NCBI GenBank assembly: GCA_023459215.1
Contig: JAEWVF010000095.1
Span: 1-64,000 of the forward strand
Reading direction: 5' to 3'
Length of the DNA stretch: 64,000 nt
Source: Chloroflexota bacterium
Lineage (GTDB): Bacteria > Chloroflexota > Anaerolineae > Anaerolineales > Villigracilaceae
Shown here: one piece after another, positions 47,292-56,355 of the stretch
Layout of the letters: every line of letters begins with the position of its first letter
Numbering within the stretch: position 1 is the stretch's first letter
Position numbers and translations under genes: made by a program
Notes under the pieces: generated by a model
Told to the model about the DNA's origin: nothing
The model's database searches: none
The model's input: only the letters and a program-made list of their open reading frames with translations

Positions 47292-50200
47292 TGACCTCAA
47301 CTTTCACTCGCTTCAAGTGCTGGGAAGATGATCGCATTAGCAAGGTTATTAATAAAGAAGCAATCTCCATAGATCGAAAAGAGTTTCTCGTTACTCACAC
47401 CCCCTTCGATGAAATTCGGGTATTGAAATCACCAGAAAACCAGAAAGTTACGAACGAAGAGAGCCTTCTTGCAGAGCTATTAGCACGCGCCCAAAAAGGC
47501 CTGCACACCTTTGGGGTAATTCAAGGCGTGCCAGGGACTGGAAAATCACACTTTATCCGCTGGCTGAAAGAACGCTATGCTTACCAAAATCTAGGTGATG
47601 AAGTCATCCTAATAGAGCGATCCAACAGTACTTTAAAAGGGGTCCTAAGGCAAATCATTGAATCAAAGGCTTTCAGCGCTGAGCAGATGAAAGAGCAGTT
47701 TGACCAGCTCCAAAAAGCGTTTGGTAGGCTTTCAGATCATTCAATCGGAGATGAGTTCCTAAACAACTTACGGATCGGCATATTGGAAAAACCAATTTCT
47801 GACCAAGATAACCAAATCTCAGTTGAGGTCCGAAATCACATCAACAAATGGCTTTTGGATCACAATGTTCGCAAGTGGTTTATGCGGAAAGGAGGTCCAG
47901 TCGATCGAGTGCGACGGCATTTGGCAAAAGATAAAGGAGAGCTGGGCCTTCAGGAATATGAGCATCCCGGAATATTGCCTGATGATCTCCTGCTAGATGT
48001 AGAAACCCAAGCGAATATCGAGGCTACTTACCAAGTAGTGCGAGAATTTACGAGACTTCTTTCCGAAAATCAACAATTACGAATATCAATTGCTGCCTAC
48101 TTAGATTCGCTGGTAGATTTTGCCATTGGGAGATCAGTCTCTCTCTCCAGTGAAGATCTCAAAACCATATTTTTTGACTTACGACGTAATTTGCTTCGCG
48201 AAGGCAAAAGCCTGACCTTGTTTATTGAAGATATCACTGCTTTTACCGGGATCGATAGCGGCTTAGTGGATGTGTTGGTTACTCAACACACTGGAGAGGG
48301 CAATCGGGCCTATTGTAGAGTGTTATCTGTGATTGGGATTACAGACAGCTATTTCAAAGATAAATTCCCAGACAATCTAAAATCCAGGATCGATATTCAC
48401 TTAACCCTGAACAGCAGCGATGACTCTTTGGCGCACTCTAATCTTCTTGTTCAACCTGAAGTTCTAAAAGGGATGGTTGCGCGCTATCTGAATGCTATCC
48501 GTGCATCTGATATTGAGATGAATCAATGGTTTGCACTGGGAGCACCGCTTTCTAACATACCCGTACGCTGCAGCAGTTGTGTCTTTAGCGAGGAATGTTT
48601 TTCTGCATTTGGAACGGCCGAAGTACAAATGAGTCAGAATGGGCAAAAGTATAAGATTGGTTTGTACCCATTTAACGAACGGGCAATTCAGACAATGTTT
48701 TCTAATCTGGACTCGAAAGTCATTAGAACGCCACGTTCCCTGTTAAGCAGCGTGGTGGAATATGTGTTGCATAATCATGGTAAGAAAATCCCAGATGGGG
48801 AGTTTCCTCCAGCGCCACGTGATCTTGGCGGAGAATTCGGACCACCTGAGATGATCGAATCGTTACAGCGAAGTGCATTGGAAACTCAAGCTGGAAAAAA
48901 TGCCAAACGCATCTTAAGCTTGATTCTCTTTTGGGGAAATAAAACCATATATACAGAAACTATGGGAAAAATCAATACCGTTGGAGGGTTAAGTGAAGCG
49001 GTATTCTGGGCTTTTTCTTTACCAATGATCCAGGGGCAATTTCGAAGAGGAGATCAGCCTCAAATCCCCTTGCCAACAGAACCAAAACCTACAAGTTTCG
49101 TATCTGCTTCTCAAAATGTAATTCCAGTACCGTTACAGCCCGTTTTTAATGAGAAATACGAGCAGTACAAAAAAGATATTTCGAGTTGGCAAGACGGGGG
49201 TACTTTGCATTATTATGATAACTACGCTGAATGGGTAGCTCGATTCTGGCGTGATGGCACCCAATGGGCCGATTACGGAATCAGCACATTCCAGGCCCAA
49301 AGTAGATTGACTTATGGTCGCGTTTACTTCGAAGGCCAGGCTGGTGAAAAAAAGAAATCTCAGATTCGTTTTCCAAGAAATGCTTTCATAGCATATGTAT
49401 TGCAAGCCCTGGCTCAGCTTGAAAATTTGACCGTGCCGTTAAATAAGTTGAGTGAGGATCAAATCGGTGCTATTAGTAGTATTTTGAGCGAATGGAAAGC
49501 TGATTATGAGTTTGAAGTGGCAAAGTTTGTCAGCGGAATTGCTGAGCAAACACCCGCACTATTCTCAATTTATGGAGTGAGCATTTTTAATAACTTGATG
49601 CTGAACACGGTAGGTGGTTTATTTACTCACTCCAATCCAGACCACAATCTAGTTTATGAAAGCTTGATATCCATTGCTTGCCAAAAACCTGATTGGTCAA
49701 CGGTTAAAAACGACAAAACTCGTTCTGCGAAGTGGGTGGAACTATGCAATGGCATATCTTCTGACCAAACTGATCGCGGACGTACTAACCTACTAAGTTT
49801 GCTAAACCTTCCTCAAGGAAATAGCCGGCCCAATGTAAGTTTTCCAAATGCGAATAATGCGGTTTATGTGCTGGATGCACAATTAGCTTTATCTTTCATA
49901 AAGACTTTTTCCGAATTATTCGAACCAGAGAAATTACAGTCAATCCCTGATATTGATGACCCTATCTGGAACAACGAACTCCCCCTCTATCTACAGATTC
50001 AAGATAAGTTCGTACCAGCATTGCAAGATCAGGTTCAGGAGTTAAAAAAAGAGCTTGATACAATGCAGAAATACCTGGGTGCAAGCACACCTCAGGATGT
50101 TTTTGATGCACTAGGAAAAGTGGAACGAGCATATCATTCTGTCAATCAGTTTTACGATGGCAAACAGCGCTCAGATTTCAACGGCCAACAACTGCAACTC

Positions 50201-50485
50201 CTTATAGCGAATTTTGAGAAATTAGTAAATGAAACGCGGATAAATCATTTAGCGCTACAACTTTCTGCGTCTTCTAATGAAATTAAACGTTTGGTTGATT
50301 ACCGAACCTATTTGCAGGGTGAATATCAGCGTTTATACAATAATTCGAAACAGCTCGAAGAGAAGTTAGAAAAAGCTCCTGGGGGACTAAATGAAATCGA
50401 AGAACAACGAGTATTGAAACTTTATACCGATATTGAACAAGAATTGGAAAATGCTATTAAAACCCTCTCAGGAGGAACTAAATAA
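47288..50485 (+). CDS. dpdH: large P-loop ATPase, DpdH-like
   Basis: 1065 residues. Walker A GVPGTGKSH at about 80-87, Walker B LTLFIEDITAF at about 310-320, a VIGITDSYF sensor-like strand, and a zinc-like CxxC-x5-C (RCSSCVFSEEC, near 428-437). The LYPFNERAIQTMF segment near 460 is shared with the second ATPase (58083-60596). The C-terminal 180 residues form a coiled coil. In Dpd systems DpdH is an ATP-binding protein needed for restriction; it probably powers a complex with DpdG and the DpdI/J helicase. Coupled to both neighbours: ATGA overlap upstream and a one-base overlap downstream. Confidence 0.72.
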   Translation: MMTSTFTRFKCWEDDRISKVINKEAISIDRKEFLVTHTPFDEIRVLKSPENQKVTNEESLLAELLARAQKGLHTFGVIQGVPGTGKSHFIRWLKERYAYQNLGDEVILIERSNSTLKGVLRQIIESKAFSAEQMKEQFDQLQKAFGRLSDHSIGDEFLNNLRIGILEKPISDQDNQISVEVRNHINKWLLDHNVRKWFMRKGGPVDRVRRHLAKDKGELGLQEYEHPGILPDDLLLDVETQANIEATYQVVREFTRLLSENQQLRISIAAYLDSLVDFAIGRSVSLSSEDLKTIFFDLRRNLLREGKSLTLFIEDITAFTGIDSGLVDVLVTQHTGEGNRAYCRVLSVIGITDSYFKDKFPDNLKSRIDIHLTLNSSDDSLAHSNLLVQPEVLKGMVARYLNAIRASDIEMNQWFALGAPLSNIPVRCSSCVFSEECFSAFGTAEVQMSQNGQKYKIGLYPFNERAIQTMFSNLDSKVIRTPRSLLSSVVEYVLHNHGKKIPDGEFPPAPRDLGGEFGPPEMIESLQRSALETQAGKNAKRILSLILFWGNKTIYTETMGKINTVGGLSEAVFWAFSLPMIQGQFRRGDQPQIPLPTEPKPTSFVSASQNVIPVPLQPVFNEKYEQYKKDISSWQDGGTLHYYDNYAEWVARFWRDGTQWADYGISTFQAQSRLTYGRVYFEGQAGEKKKSQIRFPRNAFIAYVLQALAQLENLTVPLNKLSEDQIGAISSILSEWKADYEFEVAKFVSGIAEQTPALFSIYGVSIFNNLMLNTVGGLFTHSNPDHNLVYESLISIACQKPDWSTVKNDKTRSAKWVELCNGISSDQTDRGRTNLLSLLNLPQGNSRPNVSFPNANNAVYVLDAQLALSFIKTFSELFEPEKLQSIPDIDDPIWNNELPLYLQIQDKFVPALQDQVQELKKELDTMQKYLGASTPQDVFDALGKVERAYHSVNQFYDGKQRSDFNGQQLQLLIANFEKLVNETRINHLALQLSASSNEIKRLVDYRTYLQGEYQRLYNNSKQLEEKLEKAPGGLNEIEEQRVLKLYTDIEQELENAIKTLSGGTK

Positions 50486-51168
50486 TGATTATACAACTGG
50501 CCGAAAAGGTGTCTAACCAAGTTGTAGAACTGGAACAACGTAAACAAGGAGCAATGGTTAACCAATTTATGCAAGATACTGACTCATCACTACTGGAGCT
50601 TCGTAAAAGGGTAGATAAGCTAACCAATTTTATTCAGTTCAACAAGAATCGAATTAAAGGCAACGATAGAGAACGATTAGTTGTTGGGTTAGCAAATATC
50701 CAGGAAACGTTGAAATCTTCACAAAACCAATTTCACCAAGTAAGGCGCCAAGTTCCCATGTTACATAACATTGGCACCAGCGTGGATACAGAATTCAAGA
50801 ATGCCAAAACCGCTTGGTTGACCTTCTTTCGAGAAGAAATGGGACCAATTTTTCAGGCTACAAACCTGGCGTCGAAGCTTCTTCCCAATAGCGATCAAAA
50901 AAATATTCAAGTACTTCAAGAACAAATTAAAGGTTTTTTTTCATCTCCCCCTTTAACTAGTAATGACATGATTCATATGGCAGAGTTAGTTTTACGTTTG
51001 CGAAATTATACGCAGAGTGGAATTGCGAAATATAGTCCATCTGTTGGAAAATTCTTGGAGAAAGTACAAAACGAAAATGCTACTCTGGCTGATCTAAATG
51101 ATGAAGTTTACGCTTGGATTAAAGAACAAGGAATCCAAGAAAAATTCATAATCATCTTCGCGAAGTAG
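50485..51168 (+). CDS. dpdI: DpdI-like helical protein
   Basis: 227 residues, almost all helical with heptad character (about 5-105) and Gln/Lys/Glu-rich. No enzymatic motif. It overlaps the DpdH-like stop by one base and is preceded by GGAGGA, so it is strongly translated with it. Position between DpdH- and DpdJ-like genes matches DpdI. It may be a coiled-coil linker between the ATPase and the helicase. Assignment rests on order, not on a visible motif. Confidence 0.55.
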   Translation: MIIQLAEKVSNQVVELEQRKQGAMVNQFMQDTDSSLLELRKRVDKLTNFIQFNKNRIKGNDRERLVVGLANIQETLKSSQNQFHQVRRQVPMLHNIGTSVDTEFKNAKTAWLTFFREEMGPIFQATNLASKLLPNSDQKNIQVLQEQIKGFFSSPPLTSNDMIHMAELVLRLRNYTQSGIAKYSPSVGKFLEKVQNENATLADLNDEVYAWIKEQGIQEKFIIIFAK

Positions 51169-51171
51169 GCA

Positions 51172-54100
51172 ATGAATATGCCGAAACAATCGATTACTGA
51201 ACGTGAACTAGACTTACTTTGCAATGAGGTTTTATCTTTGATCGAGATCCGTGAGGCGCGATTGCTCAACTGGGGATTTGTTGATCCGCGCAGCTATTTG
51301 GATACTGAGTTAAACGAGATAATAAAAGAATTGCCAGAACAGAAACGTGACGTTTGGCAACAGGCGCGTGAATTCGGTATTACGCAACACGATATCTTGG
51401 AAAACCTACTCGAACGGAAGTTGATTATCAAATCTAACAGTGGTTATTACCGCAGTCGCTTTGCCGAGACGGTACGGTCATTGTTCCTTTTGCGACAACT
51501 ACTCCCAAATAAAAACTGGGAAACTGCTAGCACTTTGGTGAGCGATGTTCGAATCAACCTACAGCGCCGGCGTTATCCCATGCGTAACATCCCGTTGAGA
51601 GATGTTCTTAAAGAGGTAGTAGGAGATGAGATCAGCTCTCTTGAGGGCCAAGTGATGCAAGCGTTAATCCGGGACGCTAACGGGCAACCACTAAATCTCG
51701 CTCGCTTTCAGATGGAAGCCATTCGGGATATTTTGGAATATCTGTCTTTGCCTGATGATCATGCCATAGTGATCGGGGCGGGTACTGGATCAGGAAAAAC
51801 CAAAGCTTTCTACTTACCCGCGTTGACACATATCTGCGAAGAAATCGACCGTAGAAACAGTGTAAAAGTACTCGCAATCTACCCACGTGTAGAGTTGCTA
51901 AAAGACCAAGCTAATGAAGCCTATTCTGAAGCTCGTAAGTTGGATGAACTGCTCTCGCACAGACAGAAACCGATAATCACTACTGGTATCTACTATGGTG
52001 ACACTCCTAATGAAGCAAAGGATCTGCTCCAATTAGGATTCAGAAAAAGTTGGAAAGAAACCAGATCAGGAGATGGGTTGATCTGCCCGTATTACTTCTG
52101 CCCAAGCATCAACCCTAATCACTCCCAATCCAGGGATATGATCTGGATGAAACAAGATCTGCAGCAAGAAGTGGCTGCCAACATCCAGGGGAACTACGGA
52201 AAATATGCTCGTTTACGCTGTCCAGACTGTGGGTACGAAGTAGGTGCCGATACTCTGCTGCTGACCAGAGCACAAATGTTGAAAGTGGCTCCAGATATAC
52301 TGTTTACCACGACAGAAATGATGAACCGTCGGTTAAATCGTTCAAGTGAATTTGCTCTTTTCGGAGTGCATACCCCATTTCCACCCAGGCTCGTGTTATT
52401 GGATGAAATCCATACATATGAGGGTATTCACGGAGCACAGGTTGCTTATCTGCTGCGGCGATGGCGCAAAGCGCGCCGAACACAGAGCAAGGCTAGCGTG
52501 TGCATTGTTGGTTTGTCAGCAACTCTGCGGGAGCCGGAAATTTTCTTTTCAAGATTTACTGGCATTCCAGATTACAAAGTTAATTATATTGCCCCAAAAG
52601 AGGATGACTTGGTGGAAGAAGGCATGGAATATAACTTGGTGCTCAAAGGGGATCCGGTTTCGAGCACAAGCCTACTATCTACTTCTGTTCAAACCAATAT
52701 GCTCTTAGGTCGAATGCTAGATAAGAGCTATGGGCCAAAAGCCTTTATAGCCAGAAATGCTTCTGGAACGCGTATATTTGCCTTTGCTGATAAGCTGGAT
52801 GTAGTCAATCGATGGGCACATATCTCAAAAGATGCCGAAGAAGTTAAACGCCTCGCAAAATATCGTGAACGGGATGCATATGGAGGAAAGAATCAGAAAC
52901 TCCGGTACGAAACAGGTCAATTTTGGCCATTTTGTGAGCAAATTGGTCGTCGTTTAGATGAACCACTTAATGTTCAAGTAGTCTCTTCCCAATACAAAGG
53001 TGTGGACCCAAATGCAGATGTAATTTTGGCAACCAGCGTTCTAGAAGTAGGATTCAACGATGTCCGCGTCGGTGCAGTCGTTCAACACAAGGCTCCCCGC
53101 AGCGTTTCATCACTCTTACAGCGTAAGGGACGGGCTGGACGCATGCGCGAGATGCGCCCGTGGATGGTGGTGGTCACTTCTGATTATGGTCGTGATCGGT
53201 GGGCCTTCCAGCATTCGGAGCAATTGTTTGATCCACTTTTACCACCGCTTGAGATGCCAATTGAGAATTATTATGTGCGCAAAATCCAGGCAGTATATGT
53301 TTTATTAGATTGGCTGACTTATAAAATCAGCCAAGGAAGCCACAAGGAAATCGATCTTGGGAGTCTGCTCTCTGCTTTCCGGTACAGCGGTTTGCCCAAC
53401 GATTCGCTTTATGTGACACAACGTCGCCACCTACTTTGCGAAGAACTTCGAAAACTACTAAAGGGACAAAGACAAGATTTCGAGAACTACCTCAAAACGT
53501 GCTTAACATTGGAAAAGGAATCTGAGATTTTGGATCTAATCTTGTGGGGTGAACCACGCCCACTATTGCTTCAAGTAATCCCAGATATGCTAAGAAAACT
53601 GGAAAGTAATTGGGCAAAGATTAGCGATGGAAAGGTAAATGCCTGGAAGGATGCATCGCCTTATTCGCCTCCTCTTTCGGACTTCATTCCTTCTACCTTA
53701 TTTTCCGAGCTTAGCTTTCCAGAACTATCTATTATTGTGCCGCGATATTCCAAAGGTAGCACGACGCGATCTGAGCCAGAAGAAGAGAAATTGGATCTGA
53801 TGTTAGGAATGGTTGAGTTTGCGCCAGGTCATGTGAACAAACGCTTCTCAAATGTCAACGAAATCCGTGAGGCTCACTGGCTCAAACTACCAGAAGAGTC
53901 TGAACTTAGTCGAGGACGATTACCATTAGATTATTTGGAAGCCGAGTTCGAAAAAACAAGTGTGTTAACTGACAACGATACAATATACACAATATATAAT
54001 CCCAAAACCTATAGGCTATCCCTTGTGCCAGATAATGTAGCACACTTCAGTAGCGCACGATTCGGGTGGAAAAGTCACTTTGCGCCTCGAAGTCATCTTA

Positions 54101-55839
54101 TCCCCGTGAACGGTGAAACGCTACAAGAAGAAGGAAGTAGCGAAACGAACGAATTCCGGATTGGTCTCCCCCTAACTCTCTCACCCTTCTCTGTATGGCA
54201 AAAGGTTATCCGTCGCATCGCTAGCTATAATCAAACTCATGGAGAGTGGGTAGATGTCACTCGCTTTGCTCCACGAGTAGTAATTGATACCCGTTACAAG
54301 ACTGGCGAGAAAAATCTGCGTTGGCTCGATTTTGAGATGAATGGAGAACATAGCGCGTTAGGATATACCCTAGAAGCCGATGCATTGCGATTTGAACTAT
54401 ATCCGCTAGATATAACAGGGCTTATTAACCGACCAGATTGGGCAAACCTGTATAGTAGCTTGATCGGAGAATACTTCCATTCACGCTTAACGAACGACCG
54501 TCGGTTGTTGGAAGCGGGTCTTTCCGTCTTCGAAATCGATTGGCTATACCAAGTTGAGATTTCTGCTTTAGGGGCTTATGCTATCGCCCAGCAAGTCTCA
54601 TTGGCACAAGCTGCCACAAACATTAAGGATCAGCGCAATGTAATAATCCGGCGCGTTATGAATGTTATCTTCCAAAGTCTGTCCAGCGAAGAAACGGAGG
54701 AGGCTCAGAGTCGGTTGTTCGAACGCATCACAGAACTGATGGCTGATCCGGTGATTGTGGATAGCATCGAAGAAAATGAAGCTGTATTGTGGGCAAGCCC
54801 CGATGATGATTTCAAAGCCTGGCTAGAACACGTTTATCAAGTTTCGTTGGGATCAGCCTTGTTCTCGGCTATTACACGGCTCGTGCCAGATATCGAACCC
54901 GATGACCTAATGATGGATATTGATGCTGATACTGTTTGGATCAGTGAAACTAACTCAGGTGGTGTGGGGCTGATTTCTCGCATAACGGAAGAGCTTGGAT
55001 CTCGCCCACGCGCCTTTGAATTGTTGCTTGAAGATACGATCCAGCATTGCGACAGAGAAGCGCTGGCTAACCAACTCCGCTTGGTAGTGCACCTCATCAA
55101 TCATAATGAGAATGAATTGCAAGATGTTTTTGCGCATTTAAGATCTCCCAACGATCTCCCTACCGTCTTAAGAACTATGGAAGATCTAAAAATCGTACTC
55201 AAGCGATATGGCATTACTCCAACTCGTGATCTGATCGTCGCTTTGAACGCTAAGATTCTACGTCCGAATAGCAACGAGCTCACCGACCGCCTTTTATCGA
55301 AGTTGGTGAAAATTTGGGAACAAGAAGAGCAACGATTAGGAATCCCTATTGATTTGCGTGTGATATCAGTTGCATCATTACGGTTGCCGGAAATCAACGA
55401 GAATTTAACTGAGATATTACGAGGAATTGACGAATCCGAGGTTAACGAGAATCAGAAGTTCAATATTTTGCAGTCTCTGTTATGGCTAAACTGCCAAACA
55501 AGCTGCCCTGATTGTATCCAGGTATTTAACCGCTATCAAACCACTGAACGTGCTTCCCGAGGATTGGTTAAAGCGGTCTTTGAGCCTTATATAGAGTACA
55601 TCATTTTTGGGAAGCCGGGCTGGGTAATAAGTGTGCAAGATGGGCTAAAACAACACTACCAGGTGTCAATCGCATGTAGCCTTGGAGATCTGAGTTCTTG
55701 TCAGCAGCGAGTGATGGATCTGTTGATCGAGCCTCTTGAAGTGGGCTTTCAAATGTTCTACCCAAGCGTCGAAAAAATCTCTCAAAAGGGAGAACAATTC
55801 ATAATCAGCCTAGTGATCTCAGAGTTAGTAGGGATATAA
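51172..55839 (+). CDS. dpdJ: DEAD/DEAH helicase with DUF1998-like C-terminus, DpdJ-like
   Basis: 1555 residues, the largest gene in the cluster. Superfamily 2 helicase: Q-motif-like FQMEAIRDIL, Walker A GAGTGSGKT near 200, VKVLAIYPRVELLKDQ, DEIH box LVLLDEIHTYEG near 409, motif III GLSATLR, then ATSVLEVGFNDVRVGAVV and LLQRKGRAGRM near 625-655. Two Cys pairs (CPYYFC and RCPDCG, near 305-350) give a zinc site inserted in the first RecA fold. The C-terminal TSCPDCI (near 1445) resembles the DUF1998/MZB cysteine motif of MrfA and the DISARM helicase DrmA. DpdJ is the helicase of the Dpd restriction arm. ATG 51172 is four bases past the upstream stop. Confidence 0.75.
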   Translation: MNMPKQSITERELDLLCNEVLSLIEIREARLLNWGFVDPRSYLDTELNEIIKELPEQKRDVWQQAREFGITQHDILENLLERKLIIKSNSGYYRSRFAETVRSLFLLRQLLPNKNWETASTLVSDVRINLQRRRYPMRNIPLRDVLKEVVGDEISSLEGQVMQALIRDANGQPLNLARFQMEAIRDILEYLSLPDDHAIVIGAGTGSGKTKAFYLPALTHICEEIDRRNSVKVLAIYPRVELLKDQANEAYSEARKLDELLSHRQKPIITTGIYYGDTPNEAKDLLQLGFRKSWKETRSGDGLICPYYFCPSINPNHSQSRDMIWMKQDLQQEVAANIQGNYGKYARLRCPDCGYEVGADTLLLTRAQMLKVAPDILFTTTEMMNRRLNRSSEFALFGVHTPFPPRLVLLDEIHTYEGIHGAQVAYLLRRWRKARRTQSKASVCIVGLSATLREPEIFFSRFTGIPDYKVNYIAPKEDDLVEEGMEYNLVLKGDPVSSTSLLSTSVQTNMLLGRMLDKSYGPKAFIARNASGTRIFAFADKLDVVNRWAHISKDAEEVKRLAKYRERDAYGGKNQKLRYETGQFWPFCEQIGRRLDEPLNVQVVSSQYKGVDPNADVILATSVLEVGFNDVRVGAVVQHKAPRSVSSLLQRKGRAGRMREMRPWMVVVTSDYGRDRWAFQHSEQLFDPLLPPLEMPIENYYVRKIQAVYVLLDWLTYKISQGSHKEIDLGSLLSAFRYSGLPNDSLYVTQRRHLLCEELRKLLKGQRQDFENYLKTCLTLEKESEILDLILWGEPRPLLLQVIPDMLRKLESNWAKISDGKVNAWKDASPYSPPLSDFIPSTLFSELSFPELSIIVPRYSKGSTTRSEPEEEKLDLMLGMVEFAPGHVNKRFSNVNEIREAHWLKLPEESELSRGRLPLDYLEAEFEKTSVLTDNDTIYTIYNPKTYRLSLVPDNVAHFSSARFGWKSHFAPRSHLIPVNGETLQEEGSSETNEFRIGLPLTLSPFSVWQKVIRRIASYNQTHGEWVDVTRFAPRVVIDTRYKTGEKNLRWLDFEMNGEHSALGYTLEADALRFELYPLDITGLINRPDWANLYSSLIGEYFHSRLTNDRRLLEAGLSVFEIDWLYQVEISALGAYAIAQQVSLAQAATNIKDQRNVIIRRVMNVIFQSLSSEETEEAQSRLFERITELMADPVIVDSIEENEAVLWASPDDDFKAWLEHVYQVSLGSALFSAITRLVPDIEPDDLMMDIDADTVWISETNSGGVGLISRITEELGSRPRAFELLLEDTIQHCDREALANQLRLVVHLINHNENELQDVFAHLRSPNDLPTVLRTMEDLKIVLKRYGITPTRDLIVALNAKILRPNSNELTDRLLSKLVKIWEQEEQRLGIPIDLRVISVASLRLPEINENLTEILRGIDESEVNENQKFNILQSLLWLNCQTSCPDCIQVFNRYQTTERASRGLVKAVFEPYIEYIIFGKPGWVISVQDGLKQHYQVSIACSLGDLSSCQQRVMDLLIEPLEVGFQMFYPSVEKISQKGEQFIISLVISELVGI

Positions 55840-55842
55840 CTG

Positions 55843-56355
55843 GTGTTCAATATGCAAAATCGAATGATCAAAAAACACTATAACAACACTAGTGCGCTCC
55901 AACTTACCAATTGTTTATGTTCGCTGGTAGCGTTAGAGTTACTATATCCCAGCAGGGAGATGTTCCTTGTCTCTCCTTGGTTGACTAATGTTCCGATTTT
56001 AAATAACCAGTATGGTCAATTTCGTACGATTAACGGAGGACAGAGCGGGCGCTCTCTAGGGTTGGGGGATGTGTTAGCTCTATTAAGTGAGCAAGGCTGC
56101 AAAGTATACTTAATCACAAGACCAGACGAACATAATCGTGCTTTTTTACAGAATTTACCTAACTCAATTCAGGTAAAGAAATTACAAGATTTGCATGATA
56201 AAGGGTGGGTGACCAAAAGGTTCTACTTACGAGGCTCAATGAACTTCACCTACTCAGGCATCAATATCAATAGCGAAAGCATTGAAGTAACAACAGAAGA
56301 GCAAGCAGTAGCCAAAGCGATGATCGAGGCTCGTCACCAATGGGAGATCGCATGA
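55843..56355 (+). CDS. dpdK: phospholipase D-like protein, DpdK-like
   Basis: 170 residues with a single, degenerate phospholipase D-like site: LHDKGWVTKRFYLRGSMNFTYSGI (about 124-147) holds an H-x-K-like HDK and the downstream GSMN. FLVSPWL (about 40-46) is the usual early strand. PLD-like proteins can be nucleases (for example DISARM DrmC), and DpdK is a PLD-like member of the Dpd restriction arm. One site per chain means it would act as a dimer. Start GTG 55843 follows GTAGGG; ATG 55852 is possible. ATGA overlap with the next gene. Confidence 0.7.
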   Translation: MFNMQNRMIKKHYNNTSALQLTNCLCSLVALELLYPSREMFLVSPWLTNVPILNNQYGQFRTINGGQSGRSLGLGDVLALLSEQGCKVYLITRPDEHNRAFLQNLPNSIQVKKLQDLHDKGWVTKRFYLRGSMNFTYSGININSESIEVTTEEQAVAKAMIEARHQWEIA